A stretch of DNA of 63,948 bases from Magnetococcales bacterium (GCA_015232865.1 JADFYU010000011.1:1-63948); one strand, 5' to 3'; counted from the stretch's first letter, positions 1 to 8,884 are shown. The notes: a model not told the origin generated them from the sequence alone. A program made the numbers and translations.

Positions 1-50
1 GGCGACCGCCGAGATCTACACTCGTTCCCTGCGCGGCGCTCTTCCGAGCG
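1..50 (+). other. Residual Illumina P5 adapter (assembly artefact)
   Basis: These 50 bases align without gaps to the Illumina P5/TruSeq universal adapter (core GAGATCTACAC then CGCTCTTCCGA). I count 43 of 50 identities. All seven differences (positions 8, 24, 31, 33, 36, 48, 50) are a G in place of A or T. A bias towards G is what weak base calls look like on two-colour Illumina chemistry. I therefore read this as untrimmed adapter at a contig end, not genome sequence. The true insert begins at about base 51. Confidence 0.93.
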
Positions 51-82
51 CAGCACGATTGAGGCTGTAGAGGCTGACTTCG

Positions 83-657
83 GTCGCCCCCCGCTCGGGG
101 GGTGTGGATTGAAACACTGCCGGGGCTTGGCGAACGAGAGACCTTAACACGTCGCCCCCCGCTCGGGGGGTGTGGATTGAAACCCCAACTTCCATTTTTT
201 AAGAGCAAAATATATGCGTCGCCCCCCGCTCGGGGGGTGTGGATTGAAACAAGTTTTAAACAAGCTCAGATGATATCATCTTATCGTCGCCCCCCGCTCG
301 GGGGGTGTGGATTGAAACACCGCGAGGACGGACCGGCGGTTGAGCGGGCCGAGTCGCCCCCCGCTCGGGGGGTGTGGATTGAAACGACTGAAGATTTTGA
401 CGGTGAGTCCGATTTCGCAGTCGCCCCCCGCTCGGGGGGTGTGGATTGAAACTTTAGTGGAGAACAAAAAATGGATATCTGGGTTGAGTCGCCCCCCGCT
501 CGGGGGGTGTGGATTGAAACTCCTGCCGGCTACTACCCGCTTTCGGGTCGAGCAAGTCGCCCCTCGCTCGGGGGGTGTGGATTGAAACGAAGGAAGGTGA
601 CGTTGAGCAGGGCGTAGTCGAAGGTCGCTCCCCGCTCACGGGAGGCACGATTAAAAC
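83..657 (+). CRISPR. CRISPR array, type I-C-like repeats, truncated at left
   Basis: Nine 33-34 nt repeats start at 83, 151, 218, 286, 353, 420, 488, 556 and 624, separated by eight spacers of 34-35 nt. The repeat opens with GTCGCCCCCCGCTC and closes with GTGTGGATTGAAAC; C6/G6 arms can form a hairpin. The GTGGATTGAAAC 3' end is typical of type I-C repeats and sets the transcript direction left to right. The first seven repeats are identical. The eighth has one C-to-T change, and the ninth (624-657) is heavily degenerate, marking the leader-distal, oldest end. Bases 51-82 are probably a partial further spacer, so the leader and newest spacers lie beyond the contig break. No cas gene is in the window. 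Confidence 0.97.
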
Positions 658-886
658 ACAACCGGAAAAAAAGTTTGGGGGGTAGGCAGAACGATGACGA
701 TCGTTTTTTTTTGCACCTTTTTTGGAATCAACGTTCAATATCGATTGACAGATAGCAAGGGGCGTTCGGGGAAGTGTCGATTTGTGTGCTTCGGGATAGA
801 TGGAAAGGAAACGCAGTGGTACTGCATGATGTGTGATGAAAACACCGGGCAGCATATCTGCGTTCAGGTATCCATGCCGGTATAAA
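658..886. other. Intergenic, no supported gene
   Basis: This stretch lies between the degenerate last CRISPR repeat and a tRNA gene. It has short poly-A, poly-G and poly-T runs. A 63-codon frame at 694-885 has no convincing ribosome binding site or family signature. I see nothing supportable here. Confidence 0.5.
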
Positions 887-963
<77 letters not shown>

Positions 964-1089
964 ATCTGCTCTCATGATCAGGGGAGGGAACTTTATAGGG
1001 TGTTGCAACGCTTGTCAAACCTCTTTGATTGGTTCGGACAAGAATCTCTCTTGTTTATCAGACAAAATGGCCTGCTGATTTTCTAGATC

Positions 1090-1118
1090 TTGACAAAATC
1101 TGAGGACCCTCTTAGGTT
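1090..1118 (+). promoter_or_regulatory. Candidate sigma70 promoter for trxA
   Basis: A perfect -35 hexamer TTGACA (1090-1095) is followed after 17 bases by TAGGTT (1113-1118), which keeps only three of six -10 consensus positions. It lies about 50 bases upstream of the trxA start. The position is sensible but the -10 is weak. Confidence 0.35.
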
Positions 1119-1170
1119 ATTCGAGAGTAGAGAATGAATTATCAATCCCCCAAGGAGCCTCTTTCCCGCT

Positions 1171-1497
1171 ATGAGTGATTTTATCCATCAAACTTCTGAT
1201 AATGACTTTGACCAAGATGTTTTACGGGGAGACCTTCCCGTGCTCGTTGATTTTTGGGCTGAATGGTGTGGTCCCTGCAAGCAGATCGGGCCATTCCTGG
1301 AAGAGTTGGCCGAAAAACTGCACGGTCGGGTCAAAGTATGCAAAATCAATATCGACCATAATCCCAACACACCGGGTCGTTATGGCGTTCGGGGTATTCC
1401 GACCCTCATGATCTTCAAGAATGGCAACATTGAAGCGACAAAAATTGGCGCCATCCCCAAGTCGCAACTGTTTAACTGGGTTGAAGAGGCTCTCTAA
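1171..1497 (+). CDS. trxA: Thioredoxin
   Basis: A 108-residue thioredoxin, a cytoplasmic protein disulfide reductant that would be recycled by thioredoxin reductase. The active site WCGPC is seen with Cys33 and Cys36, preceded by the usual DFWAEW strand. The cis-proline loop GIPT (Pro77) that faces the active site is present, and the C-terminal helix is complete. Length matches E. coli TrxA (109). The ATG at 1171 is chosen because AAGGAG (1152-1157) sits upstream, although spacing is long at about 13 bases. A TTGACA-type promoter lies about 80 bases upstream. The gene is monocistronic and convergent with yggU. A thioredoxin-like paralogue is possible, but the motif is classical. Confidence 0.96.
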   Translation: MSDFIHQTSDNDFDQDVLRGDLPVLVDFWAEWCGPCKQIGPFLEELAEKLHGRVKVCKINIDHNPNTPGRYGVRGIPTLMIFKNGNIEATKIGAIPKSQLFNWVEEAL

Positions 1498-1549
1498 AAA
1501 TCTATCGCGGCGGCCTCGAACTCCCGGTGCGGAGATTTGGGGCCGCCTG

Positions 1550-1849
1550 TCACTCCAGCCCGTACCGTAGACAGAACGCCTTCACCGCCTGCTGAGAAGC
1601 ACCTGCGACAGAGATCTGTTTCTCCCGTGACTTTTCTCCCCGGACAATGGTTATCTGTCCTCTGGCAACCCCCAACTCTTTGGCCAACAACTGACACAGT
1701 CCCTTATTGGCCGCTCCATCGACAGGCGGAGCGGTCAGGGCGACCTTGAGTCGGTCCTCTTGCAGACCGACGATTTTGGCCACGGACGCGCGAGGCTGAA
1801 CCCGAACAGCCAACAGCCACGCCTCTCCTTGCCAATGGCCAACGGTCAT
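1550..1849 (-). CDS. yggU: DUF167 / UPF0235 family protein (YggU)
   Basis: A 99-residue protein of the DUF167 (YggU) family. The conserved features visible are VRVQPRAS near the N-terminus, LKVALTAPPVDGAANK in the middle (residues 33-48) and IVRGEKSREK near the C-terminus. The family is small, cytosolic and of unknown biochemical role. It is almost always found beside yggT and proC, and that is the case here: the start codon is one base from the yggT stop. Translational coupling within a proC-yggT-yggU operon is therefore likely. Length is normal for the family. Confidence 0.92.
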   Translation of the reverse strand: MTVGHWQGEAWLLAVRVQPRASVAKIVGLQEDRLKVALTAPPVDGAANKGLCQLLAKELGVARGQITIVRGEKSREKQISVAGASQQAVKAFCLRYGLE

Positions 1850-1850
1850 C

Positions 1851-2465
1851 TTAGCGCATTACCGCCCCCATGCCGGGCATGGCCAGACCAAAAATTATCT
1901 CCTGCAACAGTGAGAGCACCAACCAGCAGACCATACCGGCCACAAAGGGACTGACATCCAGGCGAGAAACCGTTGGCACCCACGACCGGATCGGCAACAG
2001 AGCCGGTTCGGTCGAGCGGAAGATAAAATGGACGATGGGATTGCTGAGGTTGATATTGGCTCGACTTCCCTTGCGAAACGCCAGCCAGGATTGGACGTGA
2101 AGACCACCGCGTGCAAACAGCAAAATCAGGTAGAAGGTGCCCAACAAATGGACCGCCCCCAACAGTTCGACAAAAAGACCACTCATCCCTCCACTACCCC
2201 CGCCTCGGAGGATCGTCACCAAAAACCGTTGCACCATCTGGACGGCAAACAGAGCGACGATGGGAGAGAGGTCCAAACCACCAAGAGGCGGAATCACCCG
2301 CCGCATGGGAACCAAAACCGGATCGGTCAGCCGCATCAAAAGCTGTACCATCGGGTTATAGGGGTCAGGATTGACCCAGGAGAGCAATACCCGAAAAACA
2401 ATAAGCCAGACATACAGGCTCAGAATGAACTCGACCAAGGTGGCGATAGATCCGGTTATACCCAT
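1851..2465 (-). CDS. yggT: YggT family integral membrane protein
   Basis: A 204-residue inner membrane protein with two YggT repeats. The first contains VFRVLLSWVNPDPYNP and the motif TDPVLVPMRRVIPPLGGLDLSP. The second repeats this as SNPIVHFIFRSTEPALLPIRSWVP and LDVSPFVAGM. Each repeat is flanked by hydrophobic helices, giving about four to six membrane segments. The family is linked by genetics in other bacteria to osmotic or potassium stress, and in photosynthetic lineages to cell or chloroplast division. No function can be read from this sequence. It sits between proC and yggU on the minus strand and is separated from yggU by one base. Confidence 0.92.
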   Translation of the reverse strand: MGITGSIATLVEFILSLYVWLIVFRVLLSWVNPDPYNPMVQLLMRLTDPVLVPMRRVIPPLGGLDLSPIVALFAVQMVQRFLVTILRGGGSGGMSGLFVELLGAVHLLGTFYLILLFARGGLHVQSWLAFRKGSRANINLSNPIVHFIFRSTEPALLPIRSWVPTVSRLDVSPFVAGMVCWLVLSLLQEIIFGLAMPGMGAVMR

Positions 2466-2606
2466 ACCCTAACAAACTCCCTCTATTCTTCTGAAATTCG
2501 GACTCACAATCCCATCCAGCCTATCCTAGAATGGATGGGTTGGCGAGACTGCTCTAAAAAAATCGAGATGACCGACCGATCCAGGTTGACGGTTGACGCG
2601 TTGCTC

Positions 2607-2665
2607 GGAACTTTGCCCCGGCCCCCACCGAAGCGGGAAACCGTTCTGAACCCCACCTTTTTTTG
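2607..2665. repeat. GC-rich intergenic repeat, copy A
   Basis: The pattern here is ACTTTGCCCC, then a CCCACC block, then GCGGGAAACCG, then GACCCCACC-like sequence and a T-run. The same order recurs at 50622-50684 and 56981-57028. It lies just downstream of proC on the minus strand and next to a remnant of the other repeat family. Confidence 0.6.
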
Positions 2666-2721
2666 ACCTAAATTCGGCAGATGAACGGATGTGGCTCTCA
2701 AGAGGAGGTCGGTTGAGCCAC
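2666..2721 (+). repeat. Palindromic element remnant (one arm)
   Basis: ACCTAAATTCGGCAGATGAACG matches the left arm of the palindromic element family, then GTGTGGCT-like internal sequence follows. The right arm is missing, so this is a decayed or truncated copy. It sits just downstream of the proC stop codon. Confidence 0.7.
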
Positions 2722-2726
2722 AAAGA

Positions 2727-3536
2727 TCAATTCAATTCCCGTGATCGGGTCCAGGCTGCGGTCACGGCGTCGATCAGGCCGGCGCGAACACCGGAACGCT
2801 CCAACTGCGCCATGGCTGCAATGGTGGTACCAGCCGGAGAGGTGACTTGATTTTTCAGCACCCCCGGATGTTCCCCACTCTCATCGATCAACCGTGCGGC
2901 CCCAATCAGGGTTTTGACCGCCAGTTTATCGGCCAGAGGACGTGGCAAACCACACAGCACCCCCCCATCCGAAAGCGCTTCAGCCATGAGAAAGACATAG
3001 GCCGGACCAGAGCCGGAGAGTGCCGTCACCCCATCCATCAACGACTCGTCCCCCACCTCCTCCACATCTCCGACAGCGGCCATGACCTGTCGAGCCAGAT
3101 CCCATTTCTCAGCGGCCAACTCCGATGTTCCGTAAAGAACGGAGATGCCGGCGCCGATCAGGGCCGGCGTGTTAGGCATGACCCGGATTACCGGCTGAGC
3201 CGGTGCCAAACCCTGTTTCAAACGGGCCATGGGAACACCGGCTGCAATGGAGACGATCAGGGTTTCCAGTGCCAACAGCGGCGCAATCTCGGTCAACACC
3301 GGAGCAACCACGCCCGGCTTGACCGCCAAAACCACCACGTCAGCCCCGGCGACCTCAACAGCCAACTGACCGGACGGGTGAACGCCGAATTGATCGGCCA
3401 GTGCCTGCTGTTTGCCCAGATCCGGTTCACAGATCCGAATCTGGCCTGGCGCCAAGCCCGAATCGATCAAGCCCTGGATCAGGGCTTTCGCCATATTGCC
3501 TCCGCCGACAAAGGCAATTATTTTGTCCGTCAACAT
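2727..3536 (-). CDS. proC: Pyrroline-5-carboxylate reductase
   Basis: A 269-residue enzyme catalysing the last step of proline synthesis: NAD(P)H reduction of 1-pyrroline-5-carboxylate. The N-terminal Rossmann fold shows the nucleotide-binding FVGGGNMAKAL (residues 9-19). The C-terminal all-helical dimerisation domain carries the family signature, seen as ALSGSGPAYVF, LADKLAVKTLIGAA and QVTSPAGTTIAA. Length equals E. coli ProC. It lies upstream of yggT on the same strand, 261 bases away, with repeat sequence in the gap, so co-transcription is plausible but not certain. Confidence 0.96.
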   Translation of the reverse strand: MLTDKIIAFVGGGNMAKALIQGLIDSGLAPGQIRICEPDLGKQQALADQFGVHPSGQLAVEVAGADVVVLAVKPGVVAPVLTEIAPLLALETLIVSIAAGVPMARLKQGLAPAQPVIRVMPNTPALIGAGISVLYGTSELAAEKWDLARQVMAAVGDVEEVGDESLMDGVTALSGSGPAYVFLMAEALSDGGVLCGLPRPLADKLAVKTLIGAARLIDESGEHPGVLKNQVTSPAGTTIAAMAQLERSGVRAGLIDAVTAAWTRSRELN

Positions 3537-3622
3537 CTAACATTTCCCCTTCTAAAAAAACAGTTCGGCTTAAAAATAATCAAGGTGGATGCTTGATTGT
3601 TTCTGCGATCCTGCAGCTCCTC

Positions 3623-5464
3623 TTATCGCAAACGGGCTCGACTCGGCTCCCGTCCGGGAATTTTTTTGACTTCATCCCGAGCGCGATCAGCCTCTTCCAA
3701 GGTGTCAAAGGGTCCAACCCAAACCCGAAGATAACGACTTCCTTTGATTTCAATCTCCTGAAGATAGGCCGAATATCCCAGTCGTACCACCTCTGCCAGC
3801 GCTTCATCAGCATTTTCTTGATCTTGGAATGATGCCACCTTGAAGGCGTAAGCCCCCGGTTTGTGCGGATAACCTCCTTTGGCAATCCAAGGCTTTTCTG
3901 TACTTTCCACCGCCTTGGCAATCGGCTCGACCGCCGCCTGTTTTTGGTGTTGGGCCGGCTTGATCTCGGCAACAACCGGCTTGACAACCAGGGCGTCTGA
4001 TGGCAACTGATCTTCATCGATCGTTGAACCGATTCCGGCCAGGAGAGAGGAAGAGCCCCCTCCAACCTCGACAGCCGGAATTTCAGTCCCAAACTCTTCT
4101 TGCCGGTTGATGGATGAGAGGGTCGGCGTTGGTTGTTCTGGTTCGGCTTTCTCGGGTTGTGAGGTTCCCGCCCACTCCTGAACGCCGGCCAAATCCAACT
4201 CCGACGTTGACTCGTCCGAGACCTCGGCTGTCTGCTCAACCCAACTTTTTTTCACCGGCTCAATGGTTTTCTCTTTCGCCCAGGCACTGTCCATCAAACT
4301 TCTTTGTTGACTGGCGGCATGATACCAAGGCGGTCTGGGACCGGCTTTATTGACGATGATATCAAACCATTTTCGAGCGACATCCGGGCGACCCTTGATG
4401 GCCGACCACTCGCCAAAGATAAAATGGGTCAAACTCTCCCGCTCCGCCCGCAAACCGGAATCGGTGGTTTGACGAATGACGTCCAAGACCTCTTGTGAGG
4501 GGACATGTCCCAACAGATAGGCTGCCATCACACCCGGCCAGGATTTAGCCACTTTTCCGCCACCCTGGGCAAGCAGAATTTCAGGCGAAGGTCGGCGCAG
4601 ACGCTCCCGCACCAGATAGAACCAAAACCGGTTTTCCATATCCTGGCCATCCAACTTGACAGCCGCTTCAAAATCTTCTGCCGCCTCTTGATAACGTCCT
4701 AACAGATAAAGGGCGATGCCCCGATTGGCCAGAGCCGAAGGGTTCTCCTTTGTCTGGAGCCGGATAACCTCGTAAAAATCCCCCACCGCCTGCTGATAGT
4801 GACCCAACCGCATTTGACTGAGGCCCCGGTGCAGATAAACCGATTCGAATCCCTGTTTAAAACGAATGAAGGTTGAGAAATCGTCAACCGCTTTTTCATC
4901 TTCAAAAAGAGCCGCCTGAAGTCGGCCCCGGTTATAATAGCCCCACGGATGGTTGGGTTTCAGCTTGATTGAGAGATCAAAATCCTGTATGGCCTCGCTG
5001 GATTGGCCCAATTTGGCCTTGGCCAGACCCCGATTTTGGATAGCCAGGTAATCATCCGGGCGCAAAGCGATGGCCACATTGAGATCTTCCACGGCCCGAT
5101 CGAAAATACCCGTCGTCAGATGGGCAATTCCCCGCATTCGCAGGGCCGATTGATGGTCGGATTTGAGAGCGATGGCAGAGTCACAGGCAACGATGGCCTT
5201 GCGGGTCAGGACCATATCCTTATCCAACATGCTTTTTTTATAATAGGCCGCACAGAGGCCGGAATGGGCAGTCACCAGCTGCAAACGACTGGGGTTGACC
5301 ATCCGCTGAGCCTGGCTGAAATAGCTGATGGCCTGATCCATATCCTGCCCGACCAGAGCCTTGGAACCCAAACGCAACACCTCATCCGCCTCATCCGCCC
5401 ACGCCGGAAACATGACGCATAGCAGGCCAAACAACGTGATACTTTTTACGACTCTTTTTCTCAT
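3623..5464 (-). CDS. TPR repeat protein with C-terminal SPOR domain, exported
   Basis: A 613-residue secreted protein. A Sec signal peptide is clear (MRKRVVKSITLFGLLCVMFPAWA, cleavage near 23). About seven tetratricopeptide repeats fill roughly residues 25-275, with typical spacing of Gly, Tyr, Ala and Pro (for example ALRPDDYLAIQNRGLAKAKLG). A Pro/Glu/Ser-rich linker follows (about 390-530). The C-terminal 75 residues are a SPOR domain (YAFKVASFQDQENADEAL to VWVGPFDTLEEADRAR), which in this family binds denuded septal peptidoglycan. The role is probably scaffolding in the cell envelope or division zone; this is inferred. An upstream in-frame GTG (5476) exists, but GTGAGG just before the ATG at 5464 favours the shorter start. 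Confidence 0.88.
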   Translation of the reverse strand: MRKRVVKSITLFGLLCVMFPAWADEADEVLRLGSKALVGQDMDQAISYFSQAQRMVNPSRLQLVTAHSGLCAAYYKKSMLDKDMVLTRKAIVACDSAIALKSDHQSALRMRGIAHLTTGIFDRAVEDLNVAIALRPDDYLAIQNRGLAKAKLGQSSEAIQDFDLSIKLKPNHPWGYYNRGRLQAALFEDEKAVDDFSTFIRFKQGFESVYLHRGLSQMRLGHYQQAVGDFYEVIRLQTKENPSALANRGIALYLLGRYQEAAEDFEAAVKLDGQDMENRFWFYLVRERLRRPSPEILLAQGGGKVAKSWPGVMAAYLLGHVPSQEVLDVIRQTTDSGLRAERESLTHFIFGEWSAIKGRPDVARKWFDIIVNKAGPRPPWYHAASQQRSLMDSAWAKEKTIEPVKKSWVEQTAEVSDESTSELDLAGVQEWAGTSQPEKAEPEQPTPTLSSINRQEEFGTEIPAVEVGGGSSSLLAGIGSTIDEDQLPSDALVVKPVVAEIKPAQHQKQAAVEPIAKAVESTEKPWIAKGGYPHKPGAYAFKVASFQDQENADEALAEVVRLGYSAYLQEIEIKGSRYLRVWVGPFDTLEEADRARDEVKKIPGREPSRARLR

Positions 5465-5649
5465 CTCACACCTCACCCCATCAAGCCGGACGCCACCTTA
5501 CAAAAGGTTCTCAAACCTTTACTGTCGCGGTTTTTCACAGATATCAACCAACCCGACACCTGTTTTCAAGATATTGAATATCCCATTTCAAGCGATTGAT
5601 TCGGTATCACCATGAGAAACGATTCATACACAATCCAGGCCAAGACAGA

Positions 5650-6354
5650 TCAAAAACAGGTTCTGGCTCCAAATAGAGCGCTGCCGACCCGAATCAACGT
5701 CGCCCCCTCCTCCACCGCTACGGGATAATCGTGACTCATACCCATGGAGAGTTGATCCATGCCGATCCCGTCGAGTTGCAGAGCCTTGATCTGCTCGGCC
5801 AATCGGGCCAGGGCCTGAAAATAGGGCCGCGCCCCTTCCGGGTCCGGGGTGACGGGAGGAACCGTCATCAGTCCTTGCACCTGAATCCCGTCAAGGTCGG
5901 CCATTTGCCGAATGGCCTCTGGAGCCTGTTCCGGCAGAAAACCATTTTTTTGCGACTCACGACCGACATTGATCTGAACCAAAACCGGCAAGGGTCGAAT
6001 CCGCTGCGCCCGTTTGCTCAAATCCAGCGCCAATTCAACCGAATCCAGGCTGTGAATCATGGAAAACAGCTTGACTGCCACGTTAACTTTGTTACGCTGG
6101 AGGGGGCCGATCAGATGCCACTGGGCCAACGACCCGGCTTCGGCTTCGACCAGGGGAATTTTATCCCGAGACTCCTGAACCCGATTTTCACCGAAAATCA
6201 GCTGTCCCTCGGCCAGGGCCTCCAACACGGCGGAGGCCGGTTTGGTTTTGGAGACCGCTACCAAGGAGATTTTCCCCGGATCACGACCGGATCGGTCGCA
6301 AGCCTGGGCGATCTGTTGCTGGATTTGACTCAGTTGATCCGAAATGATACCCAC
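5650..6354 (-). CDS. yggS: YggS family pyridoxal phosphate homeostasis protein
   Basis: A 234-residue PLP-binding protein of the YggS/PROSC family, which handles free PLP and affects amino and keto acid balance but has no known catalytic activity. The PLP-binding lysine is Lys36 in LVAVSKTKP. Other family marks are FGENRVQE, WHLIGPLQRNK, the phosphate-contact LSMGMSHDY and the C-terminal IRVGSALFGAR. The start is GTG at 6354, supported by an AGGGGG sequence six bases upstream. Like proC and yggTU it lies on the minus strand, though a TPR-SPOR gene separates them here. Confidence 0.95.
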   Translation of the reverse strand: MGIISDQLSQIQQQIAQACDRSGRDPGKISLVAVSKTKPASAVLEALAEGQLIFGENRVQESRDKIPLVEAEAGSLAQWHLIGPLQRNKVNVAVKLFSMIHSLDSVELALDLSKRAQRIRPLPVLVQINVGRESQKNGFLPEQAPEAIRQMADLDGIQVQGLMTVPPVTPDPEGARPYFQALARLAEQIKALQLDGIGMDQLSMGMSHDYPVAVEEGATLIRVGSALFGARTCF

Positions 6355-6423
6355 AAGCCCCCTCTTTCCCGTTATCGGGCAAAACGTGCGTTGGGAACAA
6401 AATATTTAACGATAGTCAGTCAT

Positions 6424-6533
6424 TATCCAAAATTCGGCAGTTGAACGTGTGTGGCTGGTGCAAGACATTGGTTTGCTTGGTGAATCAAGAGGTTGGGCGA
6501 TGTACGTACGTTCAACTGCCGAATTTTGGATTA
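6424..6533. repeat. Full-length palindromic intergenic element
   Basis: The left arm CCAAAATTCGGCAGTTGAAC (from 6427) and right arm GTTCAACTGCCGAATTTTGG (ending 6529) are inverted copies; the match continues outward with one mismatch. The interior of about 65 bases contains CTGGTGCAAG and GTGAATCAAGAGGTTGGGC. This interior is nearly identical to that of the copy at 56867-56977, so the element is a defined unit and not just a hairpin. It lies upstream of yggS and the unknown gene at 6678. Confidence 0.88.
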
Positions 6534-6677
6534 TGGATCAATCTGCCGACCAGGTCCAGCCTCTGCCACCCAGACAAGAATGAATCATTTATCAAAATAA
6601 GTGTCTAAGCCATTGAGTTCGTCTATATTATTGCCGATTGTTTTTGTCAAAAATCGAATGATAATGGAGGAAAAACA

Positions 6678-7571
6678 ATGAGTTGTTCAATCAACACAAA
6701 AAAAATGGCGGAGCTATATCTCCAGTGCATTGCCCACCTCTCCTCTGAACTTCGCGGTCAGGCCGGACAACGCCCCGGGGCTATTGGCAGAGCGACCGAG
6801 GCTCTGAGAGCCGAGTTGGATCGGGCCTGCAATCTGGGCGGAAAGCGACCTGACGTCGCCAACCTGGACCATGCTGAATTTGGCCCGGCCGATGACTTTT
6901 CCACTCTGGTCGACGTGACGGAAATCACGGTTGACACCATCTTGGCCCACCAGGGAACTGCCCGAGGCAAGCGCTACAAAAGCAACGAGTTTGCCACAGC
7001 CCTGGAGCGCTCCTACAAGACCAGAAGCCGGGAGCTGTCACTGGATTATCATACCTTGAAATCGACACTGGATCTTCGTACCAGACAGTTGGGCTGTCTG
7101 CTTGCGGCCGCTTCGACCATGTTTCTGACCCCGCTGGAGCTCAGAACCGTGCTGCTCTCCTTGCTGACGGAAGATCTGCTCATGCAACAACGTCACCTCC
7201 AGACCCAGATCCAAGAGCGATCCATACTCTTCGCTGAAGTGTTGATCAACCTGGGTTTGTCTGGTGATGTTCTGGCTCGACATTTTGCAAAATCCACCAA
7301 CAGAATGTCCGCTTCGGACAGGACCAAACGGTGCCAACAGTTTCAGGAATTGATGACGACGCTGAAACTGGACAGCCCCATCTTTCAACAGGAATGGTTG
7401 CTAATAAAACAACGCCATCGCAACCGTCACGCCCAACCATCGCGACAGTTTCGAGATGATGGCCGGGGTGGTTGGGAAGAGCAGCTCAATGCCCATTCGT
7501 CCACCAACGGGTGGACCGCCTGGCTACCCCTCTCTCCGCCTGGCAAACGTTTTCCCGACAAACGGAGCTGA
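6678..7571 (+). CDS. Hypothetical protein
   Basis: A 297-residue protein I do not recognise. It is predicted soluble, with no signal peptide or clear membrane helix. It is rich in Leu, Arg and Gln, and much of residues 1-240 looks alpha-helical (for example LERSYKTRSRELSLDYHTLK and LSLLTEDLLMQQRHLQTQI). The C-terminal 50 residues are Gly/Pro/Arg-rich and probably disordered. The start is well supported: GGAGG at 6666-6670 lies seven bases before the ATG. It is flanked by the palindromic element at 6424-6533 and by DUF2333 downstream. Codon use looks like its neighbours. No function can be assigned. Confidence 0.72.
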   Translation: MSCSINTKKMAELYLQCIAHLSSELRGQAGQRPGAIGRATEALRAELDRACNLGGKRPDVANLDHAEFGPADDFSTLVDVTEITVDTILAHQGTARGKRYKSNEFATALERSYKTRSRELSLDYHTLKSTLDLRTRQLGCLLAAASTMFLTPLELRTVLLSLLTEDLLMQQRHLQTQIQERSILFAEVLINLGLSGDVLARHFAKSTNRMSASDRTKRCQQFQELMTTLKLDSPIFQQEWLLIKQRHRNRHAQPSRQFRDDGRGGWEEQLNAHSSTNGWTAWLPLSPPGKRFPDKRS

Positions 7572-7831
7572 CCCAGCCGATTTACCCCCCCCCTGCCCTG
7601 GTCAAGAATGGGTTGTTCCCTGAAATGGATCTATGTAGGATGGATTTTATTTACAATCCATTTTATAGTTTTTTTTATTCAATTTTATTATTTTTCTATT
7701 CATTGGTAACAACCAGGTCCAAAATCGTATTTTGACGGCGAGAATTTTTATCGCCCAATCAATTGGGTTGTTTCGACTGTCAACTGCCAACGACTGAATC
7801 AGGTATGATTCATCTAAGGAGAGAAAAACTG

Positions 7832-8800
7832 ATGTGGAATGAGATCAAGGAACGCATAAAAAGTTCTCCATTGTCCAGTGTCTCAGGGATTGTGACTCTG
7901 TCACTGCTCATCCCGACTGTTATTGGTTTGACCTGGGGTATCGAACCGGACATGTTCGACGTCAAACCGCGCTCGATCAAAGGGGAGACCACCACCCGGA
8001 CGGTGATTCAACTGACCGAAAACCTGCTCAACAAAAGTGGCGGCCTGCTCTATAACGACGTCAACCCCATCTCCGGTTTTTGGCTGGATAACGTTCCCAA
8101 CTGGGAGTATGGCAACATCATCCTGATTCGGGATATTACCAACACCATGCGCAACCAGTTTTCCCGCAGTCAATCCCAAAGCCCGGAAGACCCGGACCTC
8201 TCAAAAGCCGAGCCACGACTGCAATACAGCATCAACTCCTGGATTTTTCCCAGCAGTGAAGGGGAGTATGAAGAGGGAACGGTCTTCCTGAAGGCCTACC
8301 TGAAAAGAATCACCGACAACAATGCGACCAAAGCCCAGTTTTATACCCGCTCGGATAATTTGAGGGAGTTTTTCAAGATTGTCGAGAAACGGCTGGGCGG
8401 ATATTCCCAACAATTGAGCGCCAGTGTCGGCGAGGTCCGTTTCAATACCGAATTGAGCGGAGATCCCGATGCCCAGACCAGCACCAAGACTCGAAAGCAG
8501 ATCCGGGTCAAAACCGGCTATTTCAAACTGGACGACATCTTCTATGAAACCAGAGGCTACACCTATGGTTTGATCCATGTCCTAAAAGCGCTGGAGACGG
8601 AGTTTCAGGAGGTGCTGGCCAATAAAAATGCCCTCCAGAGCATGAAGCAGATCATCCGTGAACTGGAGCAGACCCAACGGACCAGCATCAATGCCATCGT
8701 TGCTTGGGGCTGGATCAATCAATCGGTTTTCATGAGCAGTTATATCAGCCGAGCCAATGCCGCCATGATCGATTTGCGTGATCTGCTCCGACAGGGCTGA
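7832..8800 (+). CDS. DUF2333 family membrane-anchored protein
   Basis: A 322-residue protein matching the DUF2333 family. An N-terminal hydrophobic helix (about residues 17-36, VSGIVTLSLLIPTVIGLTWG) would anchor it in the inner membrane with the rest in the periplasm. The family-like stretch GLLYNDVNPISGFWLDNVPN is near residue 77, and a second conserved region is YTYGLIHVLKALETEF near 250. Function is unknown in the family. The ATG at 7832 is preferred over upstream starts because AAGGAGAG (7817-7824) lies just before it. It stands directly upstream of three pseudopilin genes and may share their transcript. Confidence 0.85.
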   Translation: MWNEIKERIKSSPLSSVSGIVTLSLLIPTVIGLTWGIEPDMFDVKPRSIKGETTTRTVIQLTENLLNKSGGLLYNDVNPISGFWLDNVPNWEYGNIILIRDITNTMRNQFSRSQSQSPEDPDLSKAEPRLQYSINSWIFPSSEGEYEEGTVFLKAYLKRITDNNATKAQFYTRSDNLREFFKIVEKRLGGYSQQLSASVGEVRFNTELSGDPDAQTSTKTRKQIRVKTGYFKLDDIFYETRGYTYGLIHVLKALETEFQEVLANKNALQSMKQIIRELEQTQRTSINAIVAWGWINQSVFMSSYISRANAAMIDLRDLLRQG

Positions 8801-8884
8801 TTGGTACGCCTTAGCGAAACAGCGTTTTTATTCAAAAAAGGTTCGGACCAACGTCCAATGTGCCGAATCCGTGTTGACCACACA

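Noticed and set aside
102..585. Open frames running through the CRISPR array
   Set aside because: They are read through the repeats, giving a periodic peptide (PPARGVWIET and the like). No ribosome binding site is present.
694..885. A 63-codon plus-strand frame before the tRNA
   Set aside because: It has no convincing ribosome binding site, hydrophobic or domain pattern, and lies against a CRISPR array end.
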